From Liolophura sinensis (taxonomy: Eukaryota; Mollusca; Polyplacophora; Chitonida; Chitonidae): a stretch of 64,000 nt of DNA. The DNA lies in assembly GCF_032854445.1 (NCBI RefSeq), contig NC_088301.1, positions 58,170,512 to 58,234,511 of the forward strand, given 5' to 3'. Every line of letters starts with the position of its first letter. Position 1 is the first letter of the stretch. The position numbers and the translations under genes are program-made. The notes beneath the pieces were generated by a model. It was not told the DNA's origin and made no database searches. It worked only from the letters and a program-made list of their open reading frames with translations. Shown here one piece after another: positions 1 to 64,000 of the stretch.

Positions 1-54
1 AGAGACGATGTACTACACTCCCCTAGGTGTGATCTGGATTCTTTTCCTATGCAG

Positions 55-54104
<54,050 letters not shown>

Positions 54105-54660
54105 CCACACGTCCAAACCGAGTAAATATCAACCAGGTTTTTCTTTCCTCAAAATGCGAAGGCGGTGTCTACCAAGGGAAGCTTACACGCAGATGAGCTT
54201 GCTATTATTCCGGCCGATATGGACTACAGAGTTGGTGCATGGACCATGAACCCGGGTCATAATGTTTGACGATTCCCCTCACCTGACGTGGAAATATGAG
54301 CATTGGTTACATTGCATATTCCTGCAATGGGCACACGTATGCCGTGATTCCCCGCCTCTCCACAATTGATGTTATACCTCAATACTCACTCGAGTGCCTT
54401 GGAGGTGTGTCAAAACATATCTGGCTAACTCTTCTACAGACGTGCTGTTCATTGTGTCCTAAATGTGTATATAACATTTATATCAAATGTCTATCAATGT
54501 GACGAATTTCATGTGAAAAAAGAACAAATACTCTGATTGTACACTTTTCTTTTGTTTACAAAGATTTGATGTTTATAGAATTTTCATTTGTTAAATCGTA
54601 TAACTTTAAAATCCAGAAATACTTCAATTTAAATAAACGTATTGTTTATGTTGGAATGTT
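54105..54660 (+). other. Gene 1 3' untranslated region (inferred)
   Basis: It runs from the TAG stop to the inferred cleavage site about 20 nt after an AATAAA. It has no further exon-like structure, and the open frame at 54296-54502 has no splice or homology support. The exact 3' end is an inference. Confidence 0.6.
54632..54637 (+). terminator. Gene 1 poly(A) signal AATAAA
   Basis: A canonical AATAAA lies about 530 nt after the stop codon. It is followed by a GT/T-rich stretch (54639-54662) suitable as a downstream element. It is the first good signal after the stop. Confidence 0.6.
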
Positions 54661-54771
54661 ACAGAGGCGATATTCTTCACAATAATTAACATCCATATTG
54701 TTTTATTTGTGTTATCTAACGCCTTGAGATTGGCTGGACTCTTAACACTTTACACTCGTTTTCTGGAACTT

Positions 54772-54781
54772 TTTATTTATT
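54772..54781 (-). terminator. Gene 2 poly(A) signal (two overlapping AATAAA on the minus strand)
   Basis: The plus strand reads TTTATTTATT, which on the minus strand gives two overlapping AATAAA hexamers about 580 nt after the gene 2 stop. A weaker ATTAAA lies nearer the stop, at 54982-54987. If the hexamers are used, the mRNA ends of the two genes are about 100 bp apart. Confidence 0.5.
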
Positions 54782-55357
54782 TCAGGAGAGCAAAATATCA
54801 TAACATCTCCAAGACAGATACACACACAATCAAACGAGCTACACATAAGGGCGTGTAATTTACCAAGTCATGACGGTACCATCTTATTCAGGAAATATAT
54901 CCAGGATTTTACCTGTAATACCTTAACCAAAGTGTAGATCCTGAGAATGATTTCTATGCAGAACAGGGAATAATACTGTCATTTAATCGACAGAGAAAGT
55001 CACAACATCTGAAACTCTGTTAAGGTCCTTGCCAGATGATCTAAGCAGCGGTCATGGAGGTCAAGGTAATCTCCTATACCATAATCTATCGTCTCATCAT
55101 CTGCCATCTTTAGGTGGTATGTACTTATACCATGGGCATGGCCGGACATTGCACTTCATATTATCCATGTCGCCGCTCAACACTTAAGTGCTCTCACAGT
55201 GGTGTACTTGATACTAATAGCTGACCAATCTGTGAATAACACCACACTCGATGAGCAGGAGGCATAGCTCTACATTGGAGCATTAGAGTACTTATGCACA
55301 ACGGCAAGTAACCTTGCGTCTAGTAACATACACACAGAATGACCGCTTGTATAAAGT
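54782..55357 (-). other. Gene 2 3' untranslated region (inferred)
   Basis: It extends from the gene 2 stop codon at 55358 to the AATAAA pair. No splice-supported coding segment is seen on either strand. Nothing else recognisable. Confidence 0.45.
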
Positions 55358-55588
55358 TTAGCAGTAGTCTGTATCCAAACTGAGATGTTTCTCGGTTCTG
55401 TGCCTGCAGGTGTTATCGTAATTCTGTGTTTTACATCTTCTCATCGGTCGGAAATGTTTTTTCTGGCAGCTGAAGCCTGTCTCGACCAATCCGTTGATTC
55501 TGACGTCTGGTGGGCCTTCCTTCTCGATGATTTCAGTTGCTCCCATATGCCGGTCCTTAGCATCTCTCAAACATGTCAGCCATTTTGT
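55358..55588 (-). CDS. Gene 2 terminal exon H (PH C-terminal helix and tail)
   Basis: The acceptor TTTTGTAG is followed by 76 codons and TAA. It starts TKWLTCLRDAKDRHMGATEI, which aligns with NTWLSQLKDAQAD of gene 1. The remaining tail (GFSCQKKHFRPMRRCKTQN, ending TDYC) is basic and Cys-containing and is not similar to gene 1, so the C-tails have diverged fully. Confidence 0.85.
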   Translation of the reverse strand, partial: TKWLTCLRDAKDRHMGATEIIEKEGPPDVRINGLVETGFSCQKKHFRPMRRCKTQNYDNTCRHRTEKHLSLDTDYC

Positions 55589-58500
55589 CTACAAAAGCCA
55601 AAACACGGTTAAATAAATTTCGATCACAGCATACAAAAGTGGAATTTTCATAATAGTAATACAAAAATATTATCAATTCAAACAAAAGGAAGTGAAGAGG
55701 AGCGTGCTGGACTCAATCCGAGACAGGGACGGGGAATTCTAGATTCACGCACTTGATTCTTCGTACCACGTATGTCACAATAAACGGTCGATTGCGTTTG
55801 TGCGGCATTTTGCCTTTCTTTCACTCATAAAATGGCCGTCATCGGAAAAAAATTATTCGGAATGACGTTAAACAATAATCAGTATCACATAAATCTGACA
55901 GTAACCTCAGCAAAGATTGATATGTTATAAAACTGCGAAAAAGGTGGTGTTTTTGTAAGGTAATGTACAAATTTTGTTAAAATCTTCATCTGTTCAGCTT
56001 TCTTTTTATATGCCCAACCTATCGGATGATCAAATAATACAGCTGTGATTCCGTCTCTTCCCTATTCCAGTTGCTTACTAAGGGCATTTTATTATTTGGT
56101 GGGTACACAGATCCAACTGTGTGCCGACAGTTTTCCATTTACTGTATAAATAGGTAAATAGAAGTAAAAGTAAATTTTATNNNNNNNNNNNNNNNNNNNN
56201 NNNNNNNNNNNNNNNNNNNNNNNNNNNNNNNNNNNNNNNNNNNNNNNNNNNNNNNNNNNNNNNNNNNNNNNNNNNNNNNNNNNNNNNNNNNNNNNNNNNN
56301 NNNNNNNNNNNNNNNNNNNNNNNNNNNNNNNNNNNNNNNNNNNNNNNNNNNNNNNNNNNNNNNNNNNNNNNNNNNNNNNNGTCAAGTGACAATTACTAAA
56401 CATATTTCAATCGTTGCCCATAGTCGTGCAAAACAGAACATACATTTGGACCGTTAACATATTAAATGCTCAGCCAAAGCTGCGTTAAGTCATAATCATT
56501 CATCCATTCATAAAATGTTCGTCATAAAATTAGTTAACAATGCAACGAATCTACACGTTAAAGGTGGAGTAAACATAAAAATGACAAAGTTCAGATGAAA
56601 AAGTGCGAAAAGTTATTCCTAAATGTCGTCTTCAATACTTTTTTCCAATTTTTCCTTAAGGAGAAAAAACACACTAGAAAATAATTTTTGTATGGTGGGT
56701 ATTTGGGACCACCTTTTGGTATTTGTCGTCTTATTTAATAATGTCAAAAATGAGGATACAACACAGGTTTAATAAATATTTTTGCACTAAAATTTGTTCT
56801 TTTCAGCTAACAAATGAATTAAACCTCAGTTTGGATCACATTTATATTTTTAATATGTTCATAAATATTATCATAATTTAGGTTAAATGTATATGTTTCG
56901 ATACAAACAACACATTTATGTTCAAATAAATTTATTAGACAAGTATCACATCCTTATTTAGAACATTATTATGCAACAACGATAAATACCAAAAATTGGT
57001 CCCAAATACCAACCATACAAAAATATTTTCAAATACCCTTTTCTCTTGAAAAAAAATCCAAAAAGATATTAAAGATCGTATTTGCAAATAAGTTTTGACG
57101 CTTTTTCATCTGATTTTGGCATCATTTTTATGTTTTCTTCTCCTTTAAATGTGAATCAATAGTTTGATTTCAGTCATTAGTCTTGTGGGTACAAACATTA
57201 GAACTGTGAACTCCATTGTAATGCCTGGCGGCTCGGATGTCTGATACTTCGACCAGTTTGACAAAGAGAAACTTGTCTATCCTGTTCAGCCTGTACGTTT
57301 CAATCCTTGAATTCTCTTACAGTTGTCTAACATTAAGGACAGGCAACACTATGTGAACTAATACAAGTGAGTCACATGACGAACTTGAAGTCTCGTTGGC
57401 AGAAACGTCATAGACTGCGAAACGGTCCAGAGGGATAGGCTGGCGATACACCGTATACTTGGATCCATCATTCACTGTACAGCTACTTTTGGTTGATGAT
57501 TCAGTGGAGGTCTGTTTCTAAAATAAAGATGAATAATTTTAATTATCTAATAATCTTGTAAAAATGTCCACAATTATGCTTACATGTACTCTTGAAATAC
57601 TGAAAAATACATCGGTAGAAAATGTCACACACTTAAAAAACAGATTTAGTTTCTTGTCCACTAGAGTTATCTCCCTTAGATCTATAGGCGCCATGACTAC
57701 CACTAAGTATCGCCATTGCTTCAAAGCTACAATTCGAGTCTTGAACATTCTCTTCAAGCTTTAAAATTTGCTAAAAGATTTCAACGGGCAATGCAGTTCT
57801 TGCCATACCTTTTTTAAAGGTCTTTTTATACGAGCCAAGAGCAGAATATCATCAAAAAGGAAAAGGTACATTTCCGCTGTCTTTGTCGTCTCTGGAATCA
57901 AAACGTTCCTTTCAGTCATTTCGAGCATCTATACATAAGTATAGCATGGTATTGGTTGACCACTGTGGTTATCAGTACATACATTGAGGTAGGGACGACA
58001 ACGTTTCTCTATCGCTTGAAAACGATGTTGGTGTCTTTATTGAAGAGTCGTGCTAATAAATCAAGGTCTTCTTTAGTGTACTTCATCACCAACTTCTAAA
58101 TGCTCAGTAATTTCTAAAACTTTTTGCTTACAAATACGACTTGAGTAACATAATATCAACCTTTTTTCTCTTGTGTCTCTTTTTCTTGTTTGATGTTTAT
58201 TTTCTGTTTAAGCTAAGACGGCGAGATCTCCTTGTATAATTACATTAAAAGAAAAGACAATATATAATCTCACTTGTTTCGAGAGAGGGGTGGAAATAGA
58301 TCTAGTGCTCTATAAATCAATTTGTGCCCAGGAATTCTTATAAATCCGTGAGATGCGCCATGTCAGAGAATCCAGAAGCATGACATGGTGTCATTGTTAC
58401 CCTACGTTTATTACCTTATATTGCAAAAAGCGTAACCTCAAAAAGTAAAAATGTGCCTCCACTGGTTATAGAATTAACTCTCGTCTGATCAACGAAAATT

Positions 58501-61500
58501 GGCAGCGCTTATGATTTTCACCATGTGCTACCTTCAGATTACTTTCAACTGCGATATCTCCGTTATACATCACAAAAAACAGAAAGATACGTTTTTTAGA
58601 CTTTTGGCGGGATATTTTTGCGATCCATATGTACATTTTGTCTAGAGCTGACTTTTCTTTCAACTGTACACAATATATCTGTTGATGTCATAATCACACA
58701 GCCTTTTCAACAAATCGACCTCAGTAAAGTTCGTGTTTTTATCACAGCTATCACTTACCGAGCAAGGTCACAGGGCCCTCATATAGGAGTCTTCTTTTAG
58801 GGCTCGCCAAAAGCCTCTCACATGGCTGCTTTGACACCAGGGGTCGTAGAAACTACATAGAGAAGCATTTTCACATATCATTACAATATCAGTATCTCTA
58901 AGAAACGTACAACTATGTAATCTACACAATACGTGAAGAGTAAGTTTATTGGTTGTGGATCAGTTCTAGTTAGTACCGCATTCAAAATTAAAAGCAAGCT
59001 ACAGGAAGAAGCTTTATACACAATCATGTAAATATGAGAAAAGTGTAACAGGGAGACTTTGTAGCTGATTCAAGTTATAATGTGTGAGGACACCACAAGA
59101 CGCAGTAGCATGCAATAATATCTATGGGGTAAGATGTCAAGCACAAAAACCAAACAAAAGAGATAACTAAATACGTCAGACTATACTCCTTGCAGCGCAT
59201 GCGTCGCTCTCTACCTTTCGTATTACATCACTGCCACCAACTGCACATTTTTTACAGAAATCTTGAACAACGCCAATATCACTGGGCTCACAGTGATGAG
59301 GCAGGAAGTTATGTCAGAAAACTGAAACAATACGTCTCAACGTTTGTCTCAAATAATACTTCATTCACATGCATTCTCTTTATCTAGCGTATGTACAACA
59401 TTATTCTAACCAATACCTAAAACAATTTTATTGATGAATCCTGATCAAATAGATCCGCGGGAGGAGACGAGTGATGAGGCTAAGCCTAAACAGGCCACAG
59501 ACTCCCATTAATTCCGTGGCAACAAATATTCCGTGGCCAGTAAGCTTTGGTGCAAACCTGGCCCAGCCTGTGAGAAAGAAGCCATAAAAATCTTGACATA
59601 GGCTGACCGTCAAAATTTCTATGCCGGTAGCTGGGAGGGGTACCTTGCAACGCCAAGGGCATTTCACTCGCACCCTCATCAAGAACCTTTTCCCTTGTGT
59701 CCTCTTGTCCAGAATTTCACACTCATACCTGCCCAAAGCTTAGACAATTTCCATCATTTTGATTCCAAGCATGCACCTGTACACCAAAAATGGCAGACTG
59801 GCAGCGAAAAAAGACTGTACAAAAAATACACAGTATTACATTCGTAAACGGAGAAGCGGAAGTTGTAATGGGGTACTGCATCCAACAAAGTTACGTGCGT
59901 CTCACAGGCTCCAATGGTCAAGCTTGTCTATTGGTGGCAGACATGTAAAGCGACAGGTAGAGAGTGACGCTTGCGCTGTAAGAAATATGGCGTCAGACCA
60001 GAGGAAACGCGAGACAAATACTTTCAGTGCCATTTAAATGCGGAGAAAATACCAAGCAAAGCATTTTAGGATGGTTCACAACTTATCAACATCGATAACG
60101 TTTCCATATAGTCATAAACGACGATGACCCCTTAATCAAAATGTAGAGACCCACCAATTACACAAATCCAAATGCGGAATCTTTGTATCCCACACCAATG
60201 TACACAATACATTCATTATGTAAAAAACTTATGGAATACACTTGAGAGAAGATGTCAAGGAGATAGTCACAGGTCTTTCTTTATTGTATTCCTTCAAGTA
60301 CACATTTTGGCTATCAGACATTCATGTGCTTAACTATAACTATCGACACTTAGTCCAGAGCTTATTAGTTTATGACAGTATTAAGGCCACATGTGTTAAT
60401 GTCTCCATTTTCCTCTTACATTTAACGCCATTATGCAATAAGTAAACTTGTAATATGTTAAGTTAATCAGGTAAAACATTCGCTTATCTTGATTCCAGCC
60501 CAGTATGCTACCAATCTTTTGTTTATTACCCCTGCCTAATTACTTATATCAATATTTTTTATTCAATTACGATAGCGGTTTAGGGTTTGTACCCGGGAAA
60601 ACCAATGCGTTAACTCAGCCATAGTCCATTGGAGTTATTCCACCACAAGGATACAATCTTAGGAACAGAGTATACTGAACAAAAGGTTACTTAGGGTAAT
60701 TAAATCTTAGCAAATCGGAGCGGAGCTCGCCTCAGGACACCATTATAGATTGGCCACAGATTCATTCTCCACTTCTCCTGCTTCACTGAGCGGGGTTGGA
60801 TAGTCAGTGTGTATTCCTCGCAGACGTGATGATCAGACGTAATGACCAGACGCGCTGATTAGATTGTAATTATACACACATCAAAAGAATGGCAGCTCGC
60901 CTGAGAACACATGCAAATGCCGGGACAAATCTAACCGTAAAACGGGAACTGCTTTTGTAACTGGTTGTTTTTTAGTGCCATGTACGTCCGAGCATGGCCC
61001 TGTCTCCTTATCGGTTGAAAGCCTTTCGTTCAGAATCTTAAGACTGATACTGGTAAGAGTCTTGTCAAACTTTTGTCATACATATTAAGACGTATTTGAC
61101 TATCGTGTCACTTTCACAGATGTAATAACATTGCTGTAACAAGACAAATGTCATGTCGCAGCAAAACGTGGTCGGAAAACTAAATGCGATAAATAAAATT
61201 ATGCGTACAATTAGTTTCGGGTTATCCACAACAAAATAGTACTATCTGAATACAGAGCATTGTGTTGTATTTGCAAAAGCAAATATCTGTAAAATGTACA
61301 TTAATCTGAATAAAATGGACCGGTGATTGTAAACGTGTTCCACAACTTATGCCTCCCTGCGATTTTTCAACACGTTTTGAAGTTCAGAGACAAGAGTCAT
61401 TACGTGTTATGTCATTTAGTGCTAACTCATACCTCTGGGATATAGCCCCGTGGGTCCAGTTCTGTTACGCTAGGCCACACCAAGTTCTGCTGAATCTCTT

Positions 61501-63430
61501 GCACCCTCTCCAAATTCCTCACCCACTTTAACTTATCTTCTAGATTTCCTGCAAGAAAAGAGCACGTTTAATAGTCAATAGTCAAATACAAATAGAATAA
61601 ACATGTACCAAAGATAAAAAAAATGTATCTTCAAGAAGAAGTTGCCCTTGACTAATGTTTTAATGACAAACAAGCGTTGGCAACCTGGGCCCGTTGTTTA
61701 AATCTACATTTCTTTGACTGGCTAAAGCTTTTTGTATTTTTGCAACCTTTCAAGCCTGATATAAAGTCGCGTTGCTAAAACTAGAATATTCGAAGTTCAA
61801 ACATCCGCCGCAGTTTAATGCACAAATCCCACACTATGTCGACTCAGAGTCGTTGAAAAAATCCTTGGATCCGAATCCAGATCCAGATCACGACGACTTA
61901 GTGCCAGGTCCAAGTCTAAGTTATGCATAAATTTCATCATAATCCGTCCGTAACATTTTCCATAACATGCGGTTAGAGTACCTAACAATACACCACTGTA
62001 AAGCAACACTTACTAGATAGACGTAGGCAGCATAACGGAAGAGCAATGTGATTTAAATCTAGTTCACCCATGTAATCATGCAATTGATTCTGCCTTTAAC
62101 GCGAGTACAGCTTGGTTGGCTCCTTTGATATTGTTGAAATAATTATGCTATTCTGAATATTATCATTCCGGTTCCGTAGAAGGAACAATTGTGTTAAACA
62201 TTAAGACATATGCTGACAGATCTGGTTTGAATCAATGAAAATGCTACTTAGACATTTTACAGCAAAATTCTTTACAAAATATAATATAAACAGGCTATAT
62301 TTTCTGTATAATTCGGTAGTTGGCATTTGGAACCGTAAAACCCATGCACTTAGCAAGCTACGGACATCTTACGTAGAGATTTCTCCACAGTCTGGATGGA
62401 TTCTGATAGTTGCCTCTTCTCTTCTGGATCCTTGGTATAGTTTCGAATATTGGAAAGTATCAATGGCAGCTTCGTACACCGTTGAACAGGGGCTACCAAC
62501 AGGTCCGTTATCTGAAGTCTTTTGCATCTTGCGTCTTGTTCGCACCACTAGAAATTACACAAATAATAAAAAGCTTCATTTGAAGACCTATCAAAAAATA
62601 TTTGCATTTAAAGAATATCATTTAAATACAAGAAGCCTGTTCAAATGTTAATGTCAAAATTAATAAATATCAGCCGCATTTAGTCACATGTATGAACACT
62701 TATTAATATTATGTACCGTCACAATAATACATGTGTATAACTAAACATGTATATCATGCATCATATGTACCTTAATAAAGTCAGCAAAGTCGTCGTTCTT
62801 TAACAACCTTTCCAAGTAGCCCAAAGCGTTGACATAATTCAAGCAATAAGAATGAAAAACACCCGCGTCACGTGACAAAGCTGAAAACTGAGTTGATAAC
62901 AAGCGTTAGAAGCCACCGAATATGATTTTTGTTCCGTCCAAATGTTGTCGAAATATTTCTGCTTTAAGACAATAAGCAGCCAATTTGCATGAGGCACTCG
63001 TCACACTGACGGCCACTGATTACATTTGTGGTATACTTCCAGGAGAGTAACATGCTCAGTGCATGTATAGTATGTGACAAACTCTTTATGGGCAACCAGT
63101 CTTAACAAGGGTTGATTCATTCAAATATTTATTTATTTCAAGCTGCACTCCAGAATATTTCACTTATTCGACGGTGGCGAGCATTATGGTGGGAAGAAAC
63201 AGCAAAGATTGAGGAAAGACTTCTGGGATATGTAACAACTCATTATACATGTACAGTCAGTGAAAGTGGAATAAAACAGCACATATAGTCATTGCAAAGA
63301 GATGTATAACGGTTAAACTTACACGGTGAAAAGTTTTTATAAGTATCTTGGTCCTTCCAAACTCTGTTGGGCGGTAGCTCAGGTCTTTCAGGATAACTGA
63401 GATAAAATCCTTACAGAATGTGTAGCTCAC
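55358..63430 (-). CDS. Gene 2: divergent PLEKHG7-like DH-PH RhoGEF, convergent with gene 1 (8 exons, 5' end outside window)
   Basis: Minus-strand coding region. In transcript order the exons are 63430-63323, 62887-62771, 62547-62373, 61548-61433, 58852-58759, 57891-57809, 57517-57321 and 55588-55358. The first seven give 890 nt of open frame: DH domain from VSYTFCKDF on, core TDLLVAPVQRCTKLPLIL, linker, and PH strands LFLFDDILLLARIKR and YRQPIPLDRFAVYDV. The last exon starts TKWLTCLRDAK, with the PH helix Trp, and ends with TAA. Exon G ends in phase 2 while H starts in phase 0, so one exon (last PH strand) is missing from my model; it may be in the N gap at 56181-56380. Five exons equal gene 1 in length and phase, so this is a duplicate of the same gene. 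The Arg of the DH core is kept. Function is inferred from family: a Rho GTPase exchange factor. Confidence 0.85.
56181..56380. other. Assembly gap (200 N)
   Basis: Exactly 200 unknown bases. Open frames of X residues across it are meaningless. It lies in the gene 2 interval that should contain the unfound PH exon, so the true length and content matter to that gene model. Confidence 0.99.
56558..57148. mobile_element. Palindromic MITE, copy 2 (591 bp)
   Basis: Same family as 39501-40087, with the same palindromic plan, TTAA at both ends and the GGTGGGTATTTGGGACCACC motif near each arm. The arms are swapped: the left end resembles the reversed right end of copy 1, so it lies in the opposite orientation. 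It is in the gene 2 intron, close to the sequence gap. Confidence 0.8.
57321..57517 (-). CDS. Gene 2 exon G (fused PH exon)
   Basis: 197 nt, acceptor TTTATTTTAG, donor GTAAGA, phase 0 in and 2 out. It encodes KQTSTESSTKSSCTVNDGSK, then YTVYRQPIPLDRFAVYDV, then SLVLVHIVLPVLNVRQ. The first part matches gene 1 exon 16. The SLVLVH stretch sits at the spacing of GFVLVH in gene 1 exon 17, so the intron present in gene 1 is absent here. The Ser/Thr-rich start is an insertion. An alternative reading is a shorter exon ending at a weak donor near 57386; the strong GTAAGA favours the longer form. Confidence 0.75.
57809..57891 (-). CDS. Gene 2 exon F (PH domain)
   Basis: 83 nt, acceptor TGATTCCAG, donor GTATGG, phase 1 in and 0 out. 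It encodes TTKTAEMYLFLFDDILLLAR then IKRPLKK. It aligns with gene 1 exon 15. Confidence 0.92.
58759..58852 (-). CDS. Gene 2 exon E (start of PH domain)
   Basis: 94 nt, acceptor TATGTAG, donor GTAAGT, phase 0 in and 1 out. It encodes FLRPLVSKQPCERLLASPKR then RLLYEGPVTLL. It aligns with gene 1 exon 14. The plus-strand frame overlapping it is a shadow. Confidence 0.92.
58853..61432 (-). other. Gene 2 intron (2.6 kb)
   Basis: No repeat or exon recognised. Several short open frames (for example 59428-59736 on the minus strand) lack splice context and match nothing I know. Confidence 0.45.
61433..61548 (-). CDS. Gene 2 exon D (end of DH, linker)
   Basis: 116 nt, acceptor TCTTGCAG, donor GTATGA, phase 1 in and 0 out. 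It encodes NLEDKLKWVRNLERVQEIQQ then NLVWPSVTELDPRGYIPE, closely matching gene 1 exon 13. Confidence 0.93.
62373..62547 (-). CDS. Gene 2 exon C (DH core helix, CR3)
   Basis: 175 nt, acceptor TTTCTAG, donor GTAAGA, phase 0 in and 1 out. It encodes WCEQDARCKRLQITDLLVAP then VQRCTKLPLILSNIRNYT. It matches gene 1 exon 12 in length and in 43 of 58 residues (hand count). It keeps the PVQR arginine. The plus-strand open frame across it is a shadow. Confidence 0.94.
62771..62887 (-). CDS. Gene 2 exon B (DH domain)
   Basis: 117 nt, acceptor CAACTCAG, donor GTACAT (weaker than usual), phase 0. It encodes FSALSRDAGVFHSYCLNYVN and then ALGYLERLLKNDDFADFIK. It is the same length as gene 1 exon 11. Confidence 0.92.
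63123..63205 (-). mobile_element. SINE 3' fragment, minus strand
   Basis: The sequence AATATTTCACTTATTCGACG, then GCGAGCATTATGGTGGGA, matches the reversed 3' half of the SINE, with a TATTTATTTATT tail. It sits in the gene 2 intron. Confidence 0.65.
63323..63430 (-). CDS. Gene 2 exon A (DH domain; first in window)
   Basis: 108 nt on the minus strand, acceptor TTGACAG and donor GTAAGT, phase 0 at both ends. It encodes VSYTFCKDFISVILKDLSYR, then PTEFGRTKILIKTFHR. It aligns with gene 1 exon 10 with a two-residue insertion. The preceding exon (equivalent of gene 1 exon 9) was searched for up to 64000 and not found, so the gene continues out of the window. Confidence 0.9.
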
Positions 63431-64000
63431 CTGTCAATATGAAACATAAAGTTGTATATGTCATTTGCATTTTTGAAACGACTAATCTTGTTTACGCGTT
63501 TTACGATCGATCATTGACACCGGCCTAGACGTGTGGTAGGCAAAACAGTGCAAATACAACTCGGTGTGTGACACACCAAAAAATTAAACTGTTACTTTTA
63601 ACAGAAGTTTGTTACCTGAGCCTTGCTAGAATGTATTCTGTTATTATAACATAATACTATCTCATAGACAACATATCCTGCTGGTCTAACAGAATCTTTA
63701 TGTTGAATCAATAGAATACGTGTTATATTTAACAGAATAGTTTGTTGCAATAGCAGAATACATTCTAGTATCATTCAGACAACAGACTTCTGTTAAAATA
63801 AATTTTTTAGTGTAGTATACACAGTACTGTAACTTCCCCACATGGGCTAGCTTGAAAAAGAATTTCTGTTATATTATCAGGTTTTCTTATCTTGCATACA
63901 CCCAATGCCAAACCCTCAAGTGCATATAATCTTTTTCAAATGCCATCACTTTGCACACGTCAAACATCGTTAATTCACCATTCTGGCAAATACATTTGGT
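63431..64000 (-). other. Gene 2 upstream intron, continues out of window
   Basis: No gene 2 exon was found here. The stretch holds the foldback element at 63573-63813. The exon equivalent to gene 1 exon 9 must lie beyond 64000. Confidence 0.5.
63573..63813. mobile_element. Small foldback element (241 bp)
   Basis: The terminal inverted repeats are ACACCAAAAAATT on the left and AATTTTTTAGTGT on the right, followed inward by TTTTAACAGAAG and CTTCTGTTAAAA. Internally, CTAGAATGTATTCTG pairs with CAGAATACATTCTAG. It contains no coding capacity and fits a MITE. Confidence 0.7.

Larger units (their letters stand above)
55589..57320 (-). other. Gene 2 last visible intron(s), with gap and MITE
   Basis: By comparison with gene 1, it should contain one short PH exon beginning with the third base of a codon and ending in phase 0. 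I could not identify it. It contains the 200-N gap and the 591-bp palindromic element. A candidate at about 55910-55936 with a good acceptor has the wrong length for the phase and a poor donor. Confidence 0.5.

Noticed and set aside
55910-55936. Candidate missing PH exon of gene 2 on the minus strand (good TTTTTCGCAG acceptor)
   Set aside because: 27 nt cannot join phase 2 to phase 0, the donor GTTACT is poor, and the residues do not resemble the VYTLQ strand.
56092-56403. Open frames made of X residues on the minus strand
   Set aside because: They are produced by the 200-N gap.
57190-57300. Minus-strand open segment just after gene 2 exon G as continuation of the PH domain
   Set aside because: It does not continue the PH motif in any frame and runs to stops without a usable donor in the needed phase.
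59428-59736. 102-residue minus-strand open frame in a gene 2 intron
   Set aside because: No recognisable motif and no splice signals consistent with gene 2; it lies in the intron between exons D and E, whose phases already join.
62235-62651. 138-residue plus-strand open frame
   Set aside because: It is the antisense shadow of gene 2 exon C (DH core), which has family motifs and splice sites on the minus strand.

Overview
This is eukaryotic (animal) genomic DNA. It is AT-rich, has long GT–AG introns, dinucleotide microsatellites, a tRNA-derived SINE, several foldback MITE-like elements and one 200-N assembly gap. The SINE body and its 3' end look like elements I associate with mollusc genomes, so a mollusc or other lophotrochozoan is my best guess; that is inference. 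There is no operon and there are no bacterial-type genes. Almost every open frame outside the exons below looks like intronic noise.

The window holds parts of two related genes arranged tail to tail. Gene 1 (+ strand, 55–54104) enters from the left edge. I could chain 18 coding exons whose splice phases all agree into one 659-codon frame ending in a stop, including a 38-nt microexon. It encodes a low-complexity serine/arginine-rich N-terminal part, a DH (RhoGEF) domain, a PH domain and a short basic/Ser C-tail. It most resembles PLEKHG7-type (PLEKHG family) Rho guanine-nucleotide exchange factors. Its 5' exons are spread over about 44 kb, with one 22-kb intron; the catalytic exons are packed into 44.3–54.1 kb.

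Gene 2 (- strand, 63430 down to 55358) is a divergent paralogue of the same gene. Eight exons are visible and the 5' part lies beyond the right edge. Five successive exons have exactly the same length and phase as their gene 1 partners (117, 175, 116, 94 and 83 nt). One PH exon is organised differently (197 nt instead of 88+98). A short PH exon before the terminal exon was not found; it may lie in the 200-N gap at 56181–56380. The probable poly(A) signals of the two genes are only about 135 bp apart, so the 3' ends meet at about 54.65–54.77 kb.

The rest is intron with repeats: SINE copies and fragments (one young copy with a 12-bp target-site duplication at 26987–27271), a TTAA-flanked palindromic MITE present once in each paralogue (39501–40087 and 56558–57148), two smaller foldback elements, a ~100-bp minisatellite next to an 18-G run, a 77-bp tandem repeat, two long (TA)n tracts and several low-copy dispersed repeats. 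I found no wholly new biological system. The strongest points of interest are the convergent RhoGEF pair, the microexon, the Arg-to-His change in the DH core of gene 1, and the repeat biology.
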